DNA of 47,712 nt from UBA9732 sp963621975 (GTDB lineage Bacteria > Spirochaetota > Spirochaetia > Sphaerochaetales > Sphaerochaetaceae). The notes under the pieces are model-generated. The model was not told where the DNA came from. It saw only the letters and a list, made by a program, of their open reading frames with translations, and searched no databases. Positions 32,686 through 41,299 of this stretch are shown here, in pieces. Each line of letters opens with the position of its first letter. Position 1 is the first letter of the stretch. The position numbers and the translations under genes were made by a program. The stretch covers positions 1 through 47,712 of the forward strand of contig CAVFGI010000013.1 in the NCBI GenBank assembly GCA_963621975.1, given 5' to 3'.

Positions 32686-35211
32686 ATGGAAAATAACGAG
32701 AATAGAGTGTTTATAAGGGATCTTTCGGAAGAAATGAAGAAAGCTTATCTTGACTATGCCATGTCTGTTATAGTCAGTAGAGCTCTTCCAGATGCACGTG
32801 ACGGTCTTAAACCTGTACACAGAAGAATCCTATATGATATGTATGATTTAGGCATCAAATCTACTGGAAGTTTTAAAAAGTGTGCAAGAACAGTTGGTGA
32901 TGTTCTTGGTAAATTTCACCCACATGGAGACGCTTCAGTTTATGATGCATTGGTAAGACTTGCTCAAGATTTCTCCTTAAGATATCCCGTTATTAAGCCA
33001 CAAGGAAACTTTGGTTCTATAGATGGCGATCCACCTGCAGCTTACAGATACACAGAAGCAAAGATGAGCAAAATGGGTGAGCTTATGCTCGCTGACATAG
33101 ACAAAGATACAGTAAACTTTGTTCCAAACTTTGATGAGTCTTTAAAAGAACCAGAGGTACTTCCTGCAGGTTTTCCTTTCCTTTTAGCGAATGGAACTAG
33201 TGGTATTGCTGTTGGTATGGCTACAAATATGCCACCACACAACTTAAGAGAGATTTGTGACGCCCTTTGTGCATTAATTGAAAATCCAGAAATTTCTGTT
33301 TTAGAGTTAATGAACTATATTAAAGGGCCAGACTTCCCTACTGCTGGTATTGTTTGTGGTGTTAAGGGCATTAGAGATGCTTTTGAGACAGGCCATGGCA
33401 AGATTGTCATGAGAGGACGTTACCACATAGAAGAACATAAAACACATGATGCTATTGTTTTTACTGAAATTCCTTATCAAGTTAATAAGGCTGAATTAGT
33501 AAAACACATTGATGCTTTAAGAAAAGAAGACACACTCAAAGATATTTCTGAAATTAGGGATGAATCCGGTCGTGATGGCATAAGAGTTGTCATTGAGCTA
33601 AAAAAAGACGCTGTTCCTGAGATTGTAGTACGTCATTTGTTTATGAATACGCAACTTGAGAGTAATTTTAATGTTAATAATTTAGCTTTAGTTAATGGCC
33701 GTCCAAAGTGTCTTAATCTTAAACAAATGCTTCAATGTTATCTTGACCATAGAAAGGAAGTCATAAGAAGAAGAACTCAATTTGAGCTTAATAAGGCACT
33801 TGAAAGAGAGCATATTCTTCTTGGTTTAAAAATTGGTCTTGAGAATATTGATGAAGTTATTGAAATTATTAAAAAGGCAGCAGATAACTCAGAAGCTTCT
33901 TTAACTTTACAAGGAAGATTTGCTCTTTCCGATAAGCAGGCAAATGCAATTATTCAAATGCGTCTTGGAAGATTAAGTCATCTTGAAACTCAAGAAATTA
34001 TTGATGAATTAAACGAACTTGAGGTTAAGATTGCCTTTTATAGAGAGTTGCTTTCTGATGAAGTTAAATTCATGGGGGAAGTAGAGAAAGAAATTCACGA
34101 ACTCTCTGCTGAATATGGTGATGACAGAAGAACAGAAATTGATTTTAAGGAAGTTGGAGGTTTTGTTGATAAAGACTTCATTAAAAAAGAAGATGTTGTT
34201 GTAGTTATTACCAACAAAGGTTTTGTTAAGAGAGTTTCGGCAGACGAATATAAGTCACAAGCTCGTGGCGGAAAGGGAGTTAAAGGTGCTCTATTAAGAG
34301 ATGAAGACTTTGTTGAGCATATGTTCTCTGCTTTCTCACATGACCATATTTTGTTTATGACAAATCTTGGGAAGGCTTTTTGTCTTGAGGTGTGGGAACT
34401 TCCAGAAGGACAAAAAGTTGGAAAGGGCGTAAGTTTAAAAGCAGTCCTTCCTAAGATGGAATCTGGGGAGAGTGTTTCTGCAATAATTGATTTTAAAGAC
34501 TTTGCAGAAGACGAGTACATCCTTATGGCAACAAGTCAGGGCGTTGTAAAGCAGGTTGCTTTAAATTCCTTCATTAATGCAAGAAAGAATGGCATCAAGG
34601 CAATTTTCTTAGATGAGGGAGATTCTCTTATTAAGTGTGAATTTGTACATCCTGGTGATGAAGCTATGATTGTAACGAAAAAAGGTAAAGGTCTTAGATT
34701 CAGTGTTGATGATGTACGAGTTATGGGAAGAACGGCCCATGGAGTAAGAGGAATTAAGCTTGCAGAAGATGATGAAGTTATTGGACTTGTAAAAGTTGAA
34801 CAAAATAAGAACATTGTTCTTGTTACAGAGCAAGGAAAAGGAAAGCAAGTTGACTTTGATTTATTTAAGGCTCATGGAAGAGGAACAATGGGACAACTTA
34901 TTTATAAGCTTCCAGAAGGAACTTATCTTGTTTCTGCGCTTGGAGTTAATGATGAAAATGACCTTGTTTGTATAACAAAAAAAGGGCAGACAATCAGAAC
35001 TCATGTCAATGGAATTTCAAGCCAAGGAAGAGCAGCATCCGGTGTAAATATAGTAAAAATGAAGACAGAAGACGATTATATTGTTGCTATGACTGTTACA
35101 GACTATCAAGAAGAAGAAACTGAAGAAACAGTAGAAACACCTAATTCTTCCGATATCGGAATAAATGATTCTCTTTCTGAGGAAGCAAAAAACGAAGGAA
35201 ATGAACAGTAG
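32686..35211 (+). CDS. gyrA: DNA gyrase subunit A
   Basis: Protein of 841 residues. The catalytic tyrosine is Tyr122 (AAYRYTE). The C-terminal beta-pinwheel carries a GyrA box QARGGKG near residue 525, a gyrase rather than topoisomerase IV mark, and the protein ends in an acidic tail. In the quinolone-binding region (HPHGDASVYD) residue 83, Ser in E. coli, is Ala. GGAG lies upstream of the ATG. With GyrB it introduces negative supercoils. A strong terminator follows about 55 bases after the stop. Confidence 0.97.
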   Translation: MENNENRVFIRDLSEEMKKAYLDYAMSVIVSRALPDARDGLKPVHRRILYDMYDLGIKSTGSFKKCARTVGDVLGKFHPHGDASVYDALVRLAQDFSLRYPVIKPQGNFGSIDGDPPAAYRYTEAKMSKMGELMLADIDKDTVNFVPNFDESLKEPEVLPAGFPFLLANGTSGIAVGMATNMPPHNLREICDALCALIENPEISVLELMNYIKGPDFPTAGIVCGVKGIRDAFETGHGKIVMRGRYHIEEHKTHDAIVFTEIPYQVNKAELVKHIDALRKEDTLKDISEIRDESGRDGIRVVIELKKDAVPEIVVRHLFMNTQLESNFNVNNLALVNGRPKCLNLKQMLQCYLDHRKEVIRRRTQFELNKALEREHILLGLKIGLENIDEVIEIIKKAADNSEASLTLQGRFALSDKQANAIIQMRLGRLSHLETQEIIDELNELEVKIAFYRELLSDEVKFMGEVEKEIHELSAEYGDDRRTEIDFKEVGGFVDKDFIKKEDVVVVITNKGFVKRVSADEYKSQARGGKGVKGALLRDEDFVEHMFSAFSHDHILFMTNLGKAFCLEVWELPEGQKVGKGVSLKAVLPKMESGESVSAIIDFKDFAEDEYILMATSQGVVKQVALNSFINARKNGIKAIFLDEGDSLIKCEFVHPGDEAMIVTKKGKGLRFSVDDVRVMGRTAHGVRGIKLAEDDEVIGLVKVEQNKNIVLVTEQGKGKQVDFDLFKAHGRGTMGQLIYKLPEGTYLVSALGVNDENDLVCITKKGQTIRTHVNGISSQGRAASGVNIVKMKTEDDYIVAMTVTDYQEEETEETVETPNSSDIGINDSLSEEAKNEGNEQ

Positions 35212-35265
35212 AGAAAACAGAAAAAAGACCACATTATTCTGTTTCTGTTAACAGTAACAAGCCAC

Positions 35266-35303
35266 AAAAACTGCATTCTAGGCCCCTGGAATGCAGTTTT
35301 TTT
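35266..35303 (+). terminator. Intrinsic terminator after gyrA
   Basis: A 13-bp perfect stem, AAAAACTGCATTC (35266-35278) with GAATGCAGTTTTT (35289-35301), and a 10-base loop, ending in a T-run. Confidence 0.9.
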
Positions 35304-35440
35304 GTGTTTTAAGAAGAAACCAAAAAAAGACCAAGTAAATTAAAAAACAGGATTTATAGAGGATTATAAAGAAGTCTTTTTTCATAAATCTAAATCTGAT
35401 CTTAATAATGTTTATTTTTAAAAAAGCCCTTATAAAATAA

Positions 35441-35470
35441 AAAAGCCAGACAGTCTTTTGTCTGGCTTTT
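35441..35470. terminator. Bidirectional terminator, mainly for nfu
   Basis: A 12-bp perfect stem, AAAAGCCAGACA (35441-35452) with TGTCTGGCTTTT (35459-35470), and a 6-base loop. Flanking A- and T-runs make it work both ways. It sits 22 bases after the nfu stop and abuts parS. Confidence 0.88.
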
Positions 35471-35471
35471 A

Positions 35472-35487
35472 TGTTTCACGTGAAACA
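35472..35487. other. parS centromere site
   Basis: TGTTTCACGTGAAACA is a perfect 16-bp palindrome identical to the widely conserved bacterial parS consensus bound by ParB/Spo0J. It lies one base after the terminator stem and four bases beyond the nfu stop, about 340 bases from parA. I found no second copy in the window. Confidence 0.93.
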
Positions 35488-35491
35488 ATAA

Positions 35492-35731
35492 CTATTCTTC
35501 AAATGGAAGGTTTTCAACTTCAAGCTTCTCGTCAACATTATATTTAAGCATTCTTTCAACGCCATTTTTTAATGTCATTTGAGCCATCATGCAGCCTGCG
35601 CAAGCCCCTTTAAGTTTAACGTAGACTTTGTTTCCTTCAATTTTGACAAACTCAATATCGCCTCCATCATTTTGTAGAGACGGGCGAATACCCTCCAGAG
35701 CTTCTTTAACTTTTTGTTCAAGATTGTCCAT
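35492..35731 (-). CDS. NifU-like iron-sulfur scaffold protein (Nfu type)
   Basis: Protein of 79 residues consisting of a single NifU C-terminal domain. It has IRPSLQNDGGDIEFV and the cluster-binding C-x-x-C in GACAGCMMAQMTLKNGVE. Such proteins carry 4Fe-4S clusters to client enzymes, for example radical SAM proteins such as the YgiQ homologue at the end of this window. AAGGAG lies before the ATG. It is a single gene between gyrA and parA on the opposite strand, and parS lies just beyond its stop. Confidence 0.92.
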   Translation of the reverse strand: MDNLEQKVKEALEGIRPSLQNDGGDIEFVKIEGNKVYVKLKGACAGCMMAQMTLKNGVERMLKYNVDEKLEVENLPFEE

Positions 35732-35753
35732 ATTTTATGTCTCCTTAAGCTTT

Positions 35754-35782
35754 ATTTTGTCTAATTAGGAGTGATAAGTCAA
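35754..35782 (-). promoter_or_regulatory. Promoter of the NifU-like gene
   Basis: Minus strand TTGACT (35777-35782), 17-base spacer, CAAAAT (35754-35759), then a leader with AAGGAG. Confidence 0.5.
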
Positions 35783-35789
35783 TAAAATG

Positions 35790-35818
35790 ATGACTTTTAC
35801 CTTTTTTTATCATATGAT
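35790..35818 (+). promoter_or_regulatory. parA promoter, predicted leaderless
   Basis: ATGACT (35790-35795), 17-base spacer, TATGAT (35813-35818) inside the palindrome ATCATATGAT, seven bases, then the parA ATG at 35826. Confidence 0.5.
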
Positions 35819-35825
35819 ATGAATT

Positions 35826-36584
35826 ATGTTAGCACATAAAATAATCTTTCTTAATCAAAAAGGTGGCGTAGGAAAAACTACGACTGCAGTTAATGTGGGG
35901 TCTGCTTTAGCAAAAGAAGGTTATAAAGTTCTTCTTGTTGATTTAGATTCTCAAGGAAACTTGTCCAGTTCTGTTTCTGCTGACACTTCTAAGCCTGGAA
36001 TTTATGAAATTTTAGCGGATGAAGCAGATTTTTCAGCAATTCAGAGCACTCCAGTTAATAATTTATACTGTTTGAGTGGTGGAATTAATATGGCAGGACT
36101 TGCTGTTGAGCTTGTTGATGAAAAAATGAGAGAATTTTTTCTTAAAGAGGCTTTAGCTCCAATAGAAAAACAGTTTGATTTTATTTTTGCTGATTGTCCT
36201 CCCGCATTAGATCTTGTAACAATGAATGCTCTTTGTTGGGCAGACAGTGTGATTATTCCAATGCAGTGTGAATATTTTGCAATGGAAGGATTGAATTTAC
36301 TTTTAAGGACAATTTCTTCAGTCAATAAACACTTAAATCCACAATTAAAGGTTTTAGGAATTGTTTTTACTATGTATTCCAGTAGGTCAAATCTTAATAA
36401 TGAGGTTGTGGAAGATATTTCAACATATTTTAAAGATCTTGTTTTTGACACAAAAATACCAAGAAATGTTAGATTGAGCGAAGCTCCATCTCATGGTTTG
36501 CCTATAAATGCTTATGATAACAGTTGTTCTGGCTCAAAAGCTTATAATTCTTTAGCAAAGGAGGTGCTTGCTCGTGCCAATTAA
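35826..36584 (+). CDS. parA: Chromosome partitioning ATPase ParA/Soj
   Basis: Protein of 252 residues with the deviant Walker A of the ParA/MinD family (NQKGGVGKTTTAVNVGSALA, near residues 10-29), Walker A' VDLDSQGNLS and Walker B FIFADCPPALD. It lacks an N-terminal helix-turn-helix, so it is of the chromosomal Soj type. It forms an ATP-dependent gradient on DNA that moves ParB-parS complexes and may also touch DnaA activity. No Shine-Dalgarno sequence. It overlaps parB by 11 bases. Confidence 0.95.
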   Translation: MLAHKIIFLNQKGGVGKTTTAVNVGSALAKEGYKVLLVDLDSQGNLSSSVSADTSKPGIYEILADEADFSAIQSTPVNNLYCLSGGINMAGLAVELVDEKMREFFLKEALAPIEKQFDFIFADCPPALDLVTMNALCWADSVIIPMQCEYFAMEGLNLLLRTISSVNKHLNPQLKVLGIVFTMYSSRSNLNNEVVEDISTYFKDLVFDTKIPRNVRLSEAPSHGLPINAYDNSCSGSKAYNSLAKEVLARAN

Positions 36585-37497
36585 AAAACATGGTTTAGGG
36601 AGAGGAATTTCTTCTCTTATTGATGAATATTCGTATGAGACAAAAAAACTCGAGGAAACAGGCTCAAAAGTACAAGAAATTGAACTTGAGAAAATTAAAC
36701 CAAACCCAAATCAACCAAGAAAAAACTTTGATCCTGAAGCTTTGATGGAATTAAGAGATTCTATAATTGAACAAGGGTTGATTCAGCCTATTTTAGTAGA
36801 GGAAATTGCTGACGATCATTACATAATTATTGCTGGAGAAAGAAGATACAGGGCTTCTAAGATGGCTGGTTTTAAAACAATTCCTGCTATTGTTCGTTCT
36901 TTTACAGATTTACAAAGAATGGAAGTTTCCTTAATTGAGAATATTCAAAGAGAGGATTTAAATCCAGTTGAAGAGGCTAAAGCTTTCTCGTATCTCCTTA
37001 CCCAGTCAGGAATTAGTCAAGAAGAGCTTGCTAAAAAGGTTGGAAAAGGCCGTTCAACAATAACCAATAGTATTAGACTTTTAAACCTTTCTCAAAAAAT
37101 GCTTGATTCTCTTGAGAATGGCGATTTTTCCTCTGGTCATGCACGAGCCCTTCTTAGTGTTGACAATCCTGCAGACAGAGATATTCTTTACTCAAAAATT
37201 ATAGAAGAAAATCTTTCTGTTAGACAGGCAGAAGAATTAGCTTCTAGTTTAAATAAGGGTATTAGAGCTGTTGTAAAACCTACGGAAGGTAAATCTTCTA
37301 TTTCCACGTCTAAAACACCTGAAATTCTTCAGTTAGAAGAAAAATTTCTTACTGCAACGGGTTGTAGGGTTGAGATTAAGGGAAAATACAAAAATGGAGT
37401 AATGAAAAAGGGAAAAATAGTTATTCCGTTTGCTTCTGAAGAAGAGTTGGAAAGAATATATCAGATAATTTCTCCAGGTGGAGACTTGTACGAATAA
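36574..37497 (+). CDS. parB: Chromosome partitioning protein ParB/Spo0J
   Basis: Protein of 307 residues. It begins PIKKHGLGRGISSLI, the ParA-activating N-terminus. The CTP-binding fold has the GERRYRASK box and ENIQREDLNPVEEA, followed by a helix-turn-helix (ISQEELAKKVGKGRSTITN) and a C-terminal dimer domain. The start is the GTG at 36574, nine bases after AAAGGAGG; an upstream in-frame TTG is too close to that site. It binds the perfect parS at 35472 and spreads as a CTP-dependent clamp. Confidence 0.96.
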   Translation: MPIKKHGLGRGISSLIDEYSYETKKLEETGSKVQEIELEKIKPNPNQPRKNFDPEALMELRDSIIEQGLIQPILVEEIADDHYIIIAGERRYRASKMAGFKTIPAIVRSFTDLQRMEVSLIENIQREDLNPVEEAKAFSYLLTQSGISQEELAKKVGKGRSTITNSIRLLNLSQKMLDSLENGDFSSGHARALLSVDNPADRDILYSKIIEENLSVRQAEELASSLNKGIRAVVKPTEGKSSISTSKTPEILQLEEKFLTATGCRVEIKGKYKNGVMKKGKIVIPFASEEELERIYQIISPGGDLYE

Positions 37498-37526
37498 AAT
37501 AATTACTTACAGCATAAGGAGTTAAT

Positions 37527-38474
37527 ATGAATTATAAAGATAAGAATGGTCTTTACGCAGTAATAGACACAGAGAAGGGAAAAATAGTTGTTTCTCTTGA
37601 ATTTAAAAAAGTTCCAATGACAGTTGCTAACTTTGTTGGTCTTGTTGAAGGGGAACTTAATTTTGATAGTCCGGGCGAAAACTTCTATGAGGGGTTAATG
37701 TTTCATAGAGTTATTGATAATTTCATGATTCAAGGAGGTTGTCCAAAAGGAGATGGAACAGGTGGTCCGGGGTATTCGTTCCCTGATGAGTTTGATCCAT
37801 CCTTAAGACACGATGGTCCTGGTGTTATGAGTATGGCTAATGCAGGACCGGGAACTAATGGTAGCCAGTTTTTCATTACCCATGTAAAAACTCCTTGGTT
37901 AAATGATAAACATTCTGTTTTTGGTAAGGTTGTAGAGGGGCAAGATGTAGTCAATGCAATAGAACAGGGCGATAAAATTAATGACATTAAAATTGAGCGG
38001 GTTGGAGAAGAGGCTCAGCAATTTAAGGTTACTAAAGAAATCTTTGCAGAACTTGTTCAGGATGCTTCTAAAAAGGCAATGGAAAGAAGAAAAAATGAGA
38101 TTGAAAAGGTTGAAAAAGAGATAGCCAATCGCTGGCCTAAAACAATAAAAACTCCTAGTGGACTTCAGTATGTTGTTCTAAAAGAAGGTGATGGAAAATC
38201 TCATCCAAAATACGGACAAAATGTTACAGTTCACTACACGGGAACGCTTCTTGATGGCAGGATGTTTGACTCTTCAGTTCATAGAGGAGAACCAGCAACT
38301 TTTGCTGTAGGACAGGTTATTGAAGGATGGAACGAAGCTCTTCAAACCATGAGTAAAGGGGAAAAGAGGACTTTAATTATTCCACCAGAACTTGGTTATG
38401 GAGTTCATGGATATCCTGGAATTATTCCTCCAAACTCTTATTTAATTTTTGATGTTGAGTTGCTAGATTTTTAA
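37527..38474 (+). CDS. Dual cyclophilin-FKBP peptidyl-prolyl isomerase
   Basis: Protein of 315 residues joining two unrelated isomerase folds. A cyclophilin domain (about 8-165) contains FHRVIDNFMIQGG with Arg61 and NGSQFFITHVKTPWLN. A charged helical linker (about 166-205) leads to an FKBP domain (about 212-315) with VTVHYTGTLLDGRMFDSS, GQVIEGWNEALQTM and PELGYG. Such cyclophilin-FKBP fusions are known from treponemes and some Bacteroidetes. No signal peptide, so probably cytoplasmic and acting on nascent chains. AAGGAG lies upstream of the ATG. Confidence 0.93.
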   Translation: MNYKDKNGLYAVIDTEKGKIVVSLEFKKVPMTVANFVGLVEGELNFDSPGENFYEGLMFHRVIDNFMIQGGCPKGDGTGGPGYSFPDEFDPSLRHDGPGVMSMANAGPGTNGSQFFITHVKTPWLNDKHSVFGKVVEGQDVVNAIEQGDKINDIKIERVGEEAQQFKVTKEIFAELVQDASKKAMERRKNEIEKVEKEIANRWPKTIKTPSGLQYVVLKEGDGKSHPKYGQNVTVHYTGTLLDGRMFDSSVHRGEPATFAVGQVIEGWNEALQTMSKGEKRTLIIPPELGYGVHGYPGIIPPNSYLIFDVELLDF

Positions 38475-38532
38475 ATAGAAAGTAAGGCTCTCTTACAAAA
38501 AACCACAATCTTTGTATTTTTTAGGCAAATCT

Positions 38533-38595
38533 GCGCCAAAAGCACTAATTATACCTGTTTTGGGAGTGTTTTTTGGTTGCGGGTTTTTCTTTTAG
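38533..38595 (+). terminator. Possible imperfect terminator after the isomerase gene
   Basis: An imperfect long stem pairs GCGCCAAAAGCAC near 38533-38545 with GTGTTTTTTGGTTGCG near 38566-38581, followed by GGGTTTTTCTTTT. Confidence 0.4.
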
Positions 38596-38636
38596 TTTAT
38601 ATCTTTAAACAAAGAGGATTTTGAAAAAATCTCCAA

Positions 38637-38668
38637 AGAGCCTCTTGTGTAGGCTCTGTAATTTTTTT
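38637..38668 (+). terminator. Terminator-like hairpin in the radA leader
   Basis: AGAGCCT (38637-38643) and AGGCTCT (38651-38657) form a 7-bp stem, followed by GTAATTTTTTT. It lies 25 bases before the radA Shine-Dalgarno sequence, so it either ends read-through or acts as a leader attenuator. Confidence 0.6.
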
Positions 38669-38692
38669 AAGTTTTAAGTAAGGAGTCCTAAC

Positions 38693-40036
38693 ATGAAAGA
38701 AGGTGCAACACAGTTTATTTGTTCTCAATGCGGGTATACTAGCTCTAAATGGTTAGGACGTTGTCCTGACTGTGATGCATGGAATTCTTTTACAGAAGAG
38801 AAAATAGAGAAACAAAACAAAGTTAATAAGGAGTCCTTACAAACAATCTCTATTTTGTTGTCCAATGTTCCTTATGAGAGTGAATTTAGAGTTTCTAGCG
38901 GAATTGAAGAACTAGATAGAGTTTTAGGTGGAGGTATTGTAAGATCTAGCTCTGTTCTTGTTGGAGGAGAGCCAGGAATAGGAAAGTCAACATTAATGCT
39001 TCAGGTTGTAGCAGGATGTGCAGAAAAACGAAAAGTTCTCTATGTTTCAGGAGAAGAGAGCGCAAGTCAAGTAAGGCAAAGAGCAGAAAGACTTGGTCTT
39101 GATTTGTCTAAAATAAACATTCTTTGTGAAACAAAACTTGAGAAGATTTCCCATGTCTTAGAAAAAGAAAAACCTCAAATTGTGGTTATAGATTCTCTTC
39201 AAACATTGTATTCAGAAGAATTATCCTCTCTCGCTGGTTCTGTTACTCAAATACGAACTTGCTGTATGGAATTGACCGGTCTTTGTAAGCGAAATGGGAC
39301 GGCTGTTTTCTTTATTGGGCATGTAACCAAAGAGGGAACCTTAGCAGGTCCCAAAATTATAGAACACATGGTTGATACTGTTATTTATTTTGAGCAAGCA
39401 TCTATGGGAGTAAGGCTTGTAAGGGCAGCAAAAAACCGTTTTGGTTCTGTTGATGAAATTGGAATTTTTAACATGACAGCAAATGGATTAGAAGGAGTAA
39501 AAGACCCCTCTAGTTTTTTTATTTCTGAGCGTCAAGAAAGTGAGCTTCCGCCAGGTATTGCATATACCGCTATTACAGAAGGCTCTAGAACTTTTATTGT
39601 AGAAGTTCAAGCTCTCGTGGTTGATGCAAAAAGTGGTTATAGTCGTGTTTATTCAGATAAGATAGATAATTCAAGGGTAACACGTATAGCTGCAATTTTA
39701 GAGCGTCATGGAGCAGTTAAACTGGGAGATAAAGATATTTATGTTAATGTGGCAGGTGGGGTTAGAGTTAACGAAGTCTCTGTTGAGTTGGCATTAGCTG
39801 TGGCTTTGTGGTCTGCATGTGTTGGAAAGAATCTTCCAGCAAAAATGGTTTGTTTTGGAGAGCTTAGTCTTGCTGGAGAAGTAAGACCTGTGAATTATGG
39901 AGATAGAAGACTAAAAGCCGCATATGAAATGGGTTTTGATAAAGCTATTGTTCCTTTTTCTATGAACTTTGAGGAAAAACGTCTTCTTCTCAAACGTTGC
40001 AAGAAAATAAAAGACGCCTTTGTGTTTAAAACATAA
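38693..40036 (+). CDS. radA: DNA repair ATPase RadA/Sms
   Basis: Protein of 447 residues. An N-terminal zinc finger uses C10, C13, C24 and C27. A RecA-like core follows, with Walker A GGEPGIGKST near residue 94 and the RadA-specific KNRFG motif near 248, and then a Lon-like C-terminal domain (about 285-447). It promotes branch migration in homologous recombination. AAGGAG precedes the ATG, and a terminator-like hairpin lies in the leader. Convergent with the TraB-family gene. Confidence 0.96.
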   Translation: MKEGATQFICSQCGYTSSKWLGRCPDCDAWNSFTEEKIEKQNKVNKESLQTISILLSNVPYESEFRVSSGIEELDRVLGGGIVRSSSVLVGGEPGIGKSTLMLQVVAGCAEKRKVLYVSGEESASQVRQRAERLGLDLSKINILCETKLEKISHVLEKEKPQIVVIDSLQTLYSEELSSLAGSVTQIRTCCMELTGLCKRNGTAVFFIGHVTKEGTLAGPKIIEHMVDTVIYFEQASMGVRLVRAAKNRFGSVDEIGIFNMTANGLEGVKDPSSFFISERQESELPPGIAYTAITEGSRTFIVEVQALVVDAKSGYSRVYSDKIDNSRVTRIAAILERHGAVKLGDKDIYVNVAGGVRVNEVSVELALAVALWSACVGKNLPAKMVCFGELSLAGEVRPVNYGDRRLKAAYEMGFDKAIVPFSMNFEEKRLLLKRCKKIKDAFVFKT

Positions 40037-40041
40037 TAGAG

Positions 40042-40059
40042 AGGTTTTTACAAAAACCT
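40042..40059. terminator. Convergent terminator between radA and the TraB-family gene
   Basis: AGGTTTTT (40042-40049) and AAAAACCT (40052-40059) are perfectly complementary; the stem is AT-rich with GC at the base and sits right after the radA stop. Confidence 0.5.
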
Positions 40060-40061
40060 TT

Positions 40062-41255
40062 TCAACCAAAGACCTTTAGCATAATAGGAAAGAGGATAAA
40101 AGTTCCAACAATGCTTCCAATGCTTGTGCCAAAGAACACAGTGAAAGCGTGAAGAACTCGGTTTTTAAACCAACCCTTAAAGGTGGAAATATCATCAGCG
40201 ATTGTTTCAAAGTCTTTAACCTTGGGTTTTCTAAGCTTAGCCTCTGCTATACCAGTTATAATGCCAACTCCAATAGCCGGATTGAGTACTGCTATTGGTG
40301 CGGCAATAGCTGAAACCAGCCAGTTTAAAGGATGAGCAAAAGACAAAATAGAGAACAAAACAGTGGTAAGGGAGTTTGTGCAGGCCCAAATGACAAAATA
40401 TTTAAGCCCTTGGTCAAAGCCTTGCATAAAACCTACAAGAACAACAATGGCAATGATTGCAATTGGGACAATCCATCCAGCTATTTTACCTGCTTTAGAA
40501 GGTTTTGGAGCTTGAGATATAGAACTAAGATCCTTTGAAAGCTCTCCCTTTTCAAGCTTTTCAATTGTTTTGATTATCCCATTAGCATGACCAGCTCCAA
40601 TAACAGCCACCTTTTTGTGTCCTGGAGCTTCCATAATCTTTGTTGCTAAGTATCTATCTCTCTCATCAATGAGTGCTTCTTTTGCACCAGGAAGTTCCTT
40701 TGCTAGTTCATTCATCATTTCTTGGAGAGTATCGGATTTTTTTAGTTCTTCTAATTCTTCTGGTTTGAATTCCTCTTTGTCAAAAGCGCTGGAGAGAAGA
40801 GTGGAGATTAGTTTGGCTTTGTTCCAAAAATTACTTTTTCCCCAAGCTCGTTTAAGTGTTACTTGTATTTCGCGGTCACAAAGAGAGAATGGGATTCCTT
40901 TTTCTTCTGCAATTTTACCCGCGCTTAAGATTTCTTCTCCAGGAGCAGATCCGGTTTGTGTTCCCATTTTCTTTTGAAAGGAGGCTAATGCTGTGTTTGC
41001 AAGAACTAAAAAAGCTTTGCCTTCTTTAAATATTTTAACTAAATCCATATTGGAATAGCTACTTTCTTTAGTTTTGCTTTCGTATCTGCCTTTGTCTAGT
41101 TCAAGACAAATATGATCTGGATTTTCTTCTTCTATTACTTTCCGGACTTCTTCAACACTGTTTTGAGAGACATGAGCAGTTCCAACGAGAATAATTTCAT
41201 CTCCAGTGTTTAAAAAAATTTTATTTATGGTATCACTAATTTTTTCTACTTTCAT
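40062..41255 (-). CDS. TraB/PrgY-family membrane protein
   Basis: Protein of 397 residues. A soluble N-terminal TraB domain (about 1-225) has the conserved GTAHVSQNS near residue 24, ICLELDKGRYES and AVIGAGHANGI near 210. A C-terminal half follows with about four to five transmembrane segments. TraB/PrgY/GumN proteins resemble metalloproteases (Tiki-like); enterococcal PrgY shuts down pheromone activity, but the role in spirochaetes is unknown. A -10-like TATATT ends seven bases before the ATG at 41255. It lies 44 bases after hypA on the same strand. Confidence 0.83.
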   Translation of the reverse strand: MKVEKISDTINKIFLNTGDEIILVGTAHVSQNSVEEVRKVIEEENPDHICLELDKGRYESKTKESSYSNMDLVKIFKEGKAFLVLANTALASFQKKMGTQTGSAPGEEILSAGKIAEEKGIPFSLCDREIQVTLKRAWGKSNFWNKAKLISTLLSSAFDKEEFKPEELEELKKSDTLQEMMNELAKELPGAKEALIDERDRYLATKIMEAPGHKKVAVIGAGHANGIIKTIEKLEKGELSKDLSSISQAPKPSKAGKIAGWIVPIAIIAIVVLVGFMQGFDQGLKYFVIWACTNSLTTVLFSILSFAHPLNWLVSAIAAPIAVLNPAIGVGIITGIAEAKLRKPKVKDFETIADDISTFKGWFKNRVLHAFTVFFGTSIGSIVGTFILFPIMLKVFG

Positions 41256-41262
41256 AAAAATC

Positions 41263-41291
41263 AATATACAATAAAAGAGCCTAGTCTTCCA
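41263..41291 (-). promoter_or_regulatory. Putative promoter of the TraB-family gene, predicted leaderless
   Basis: Minus strand TGGAAG (weak -35), 17-base spacer, TATATT (41263-41268), seven bases, then ATG at 41255. Confidence 0.33.
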
Positions 41292-41299
41292 CCATCTTC

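Noticed and set aside
34095..34848. Antisense open frames across gyrA
   Set aside because: Opposite strand of a conserved gene with biased codon use; no start signals.
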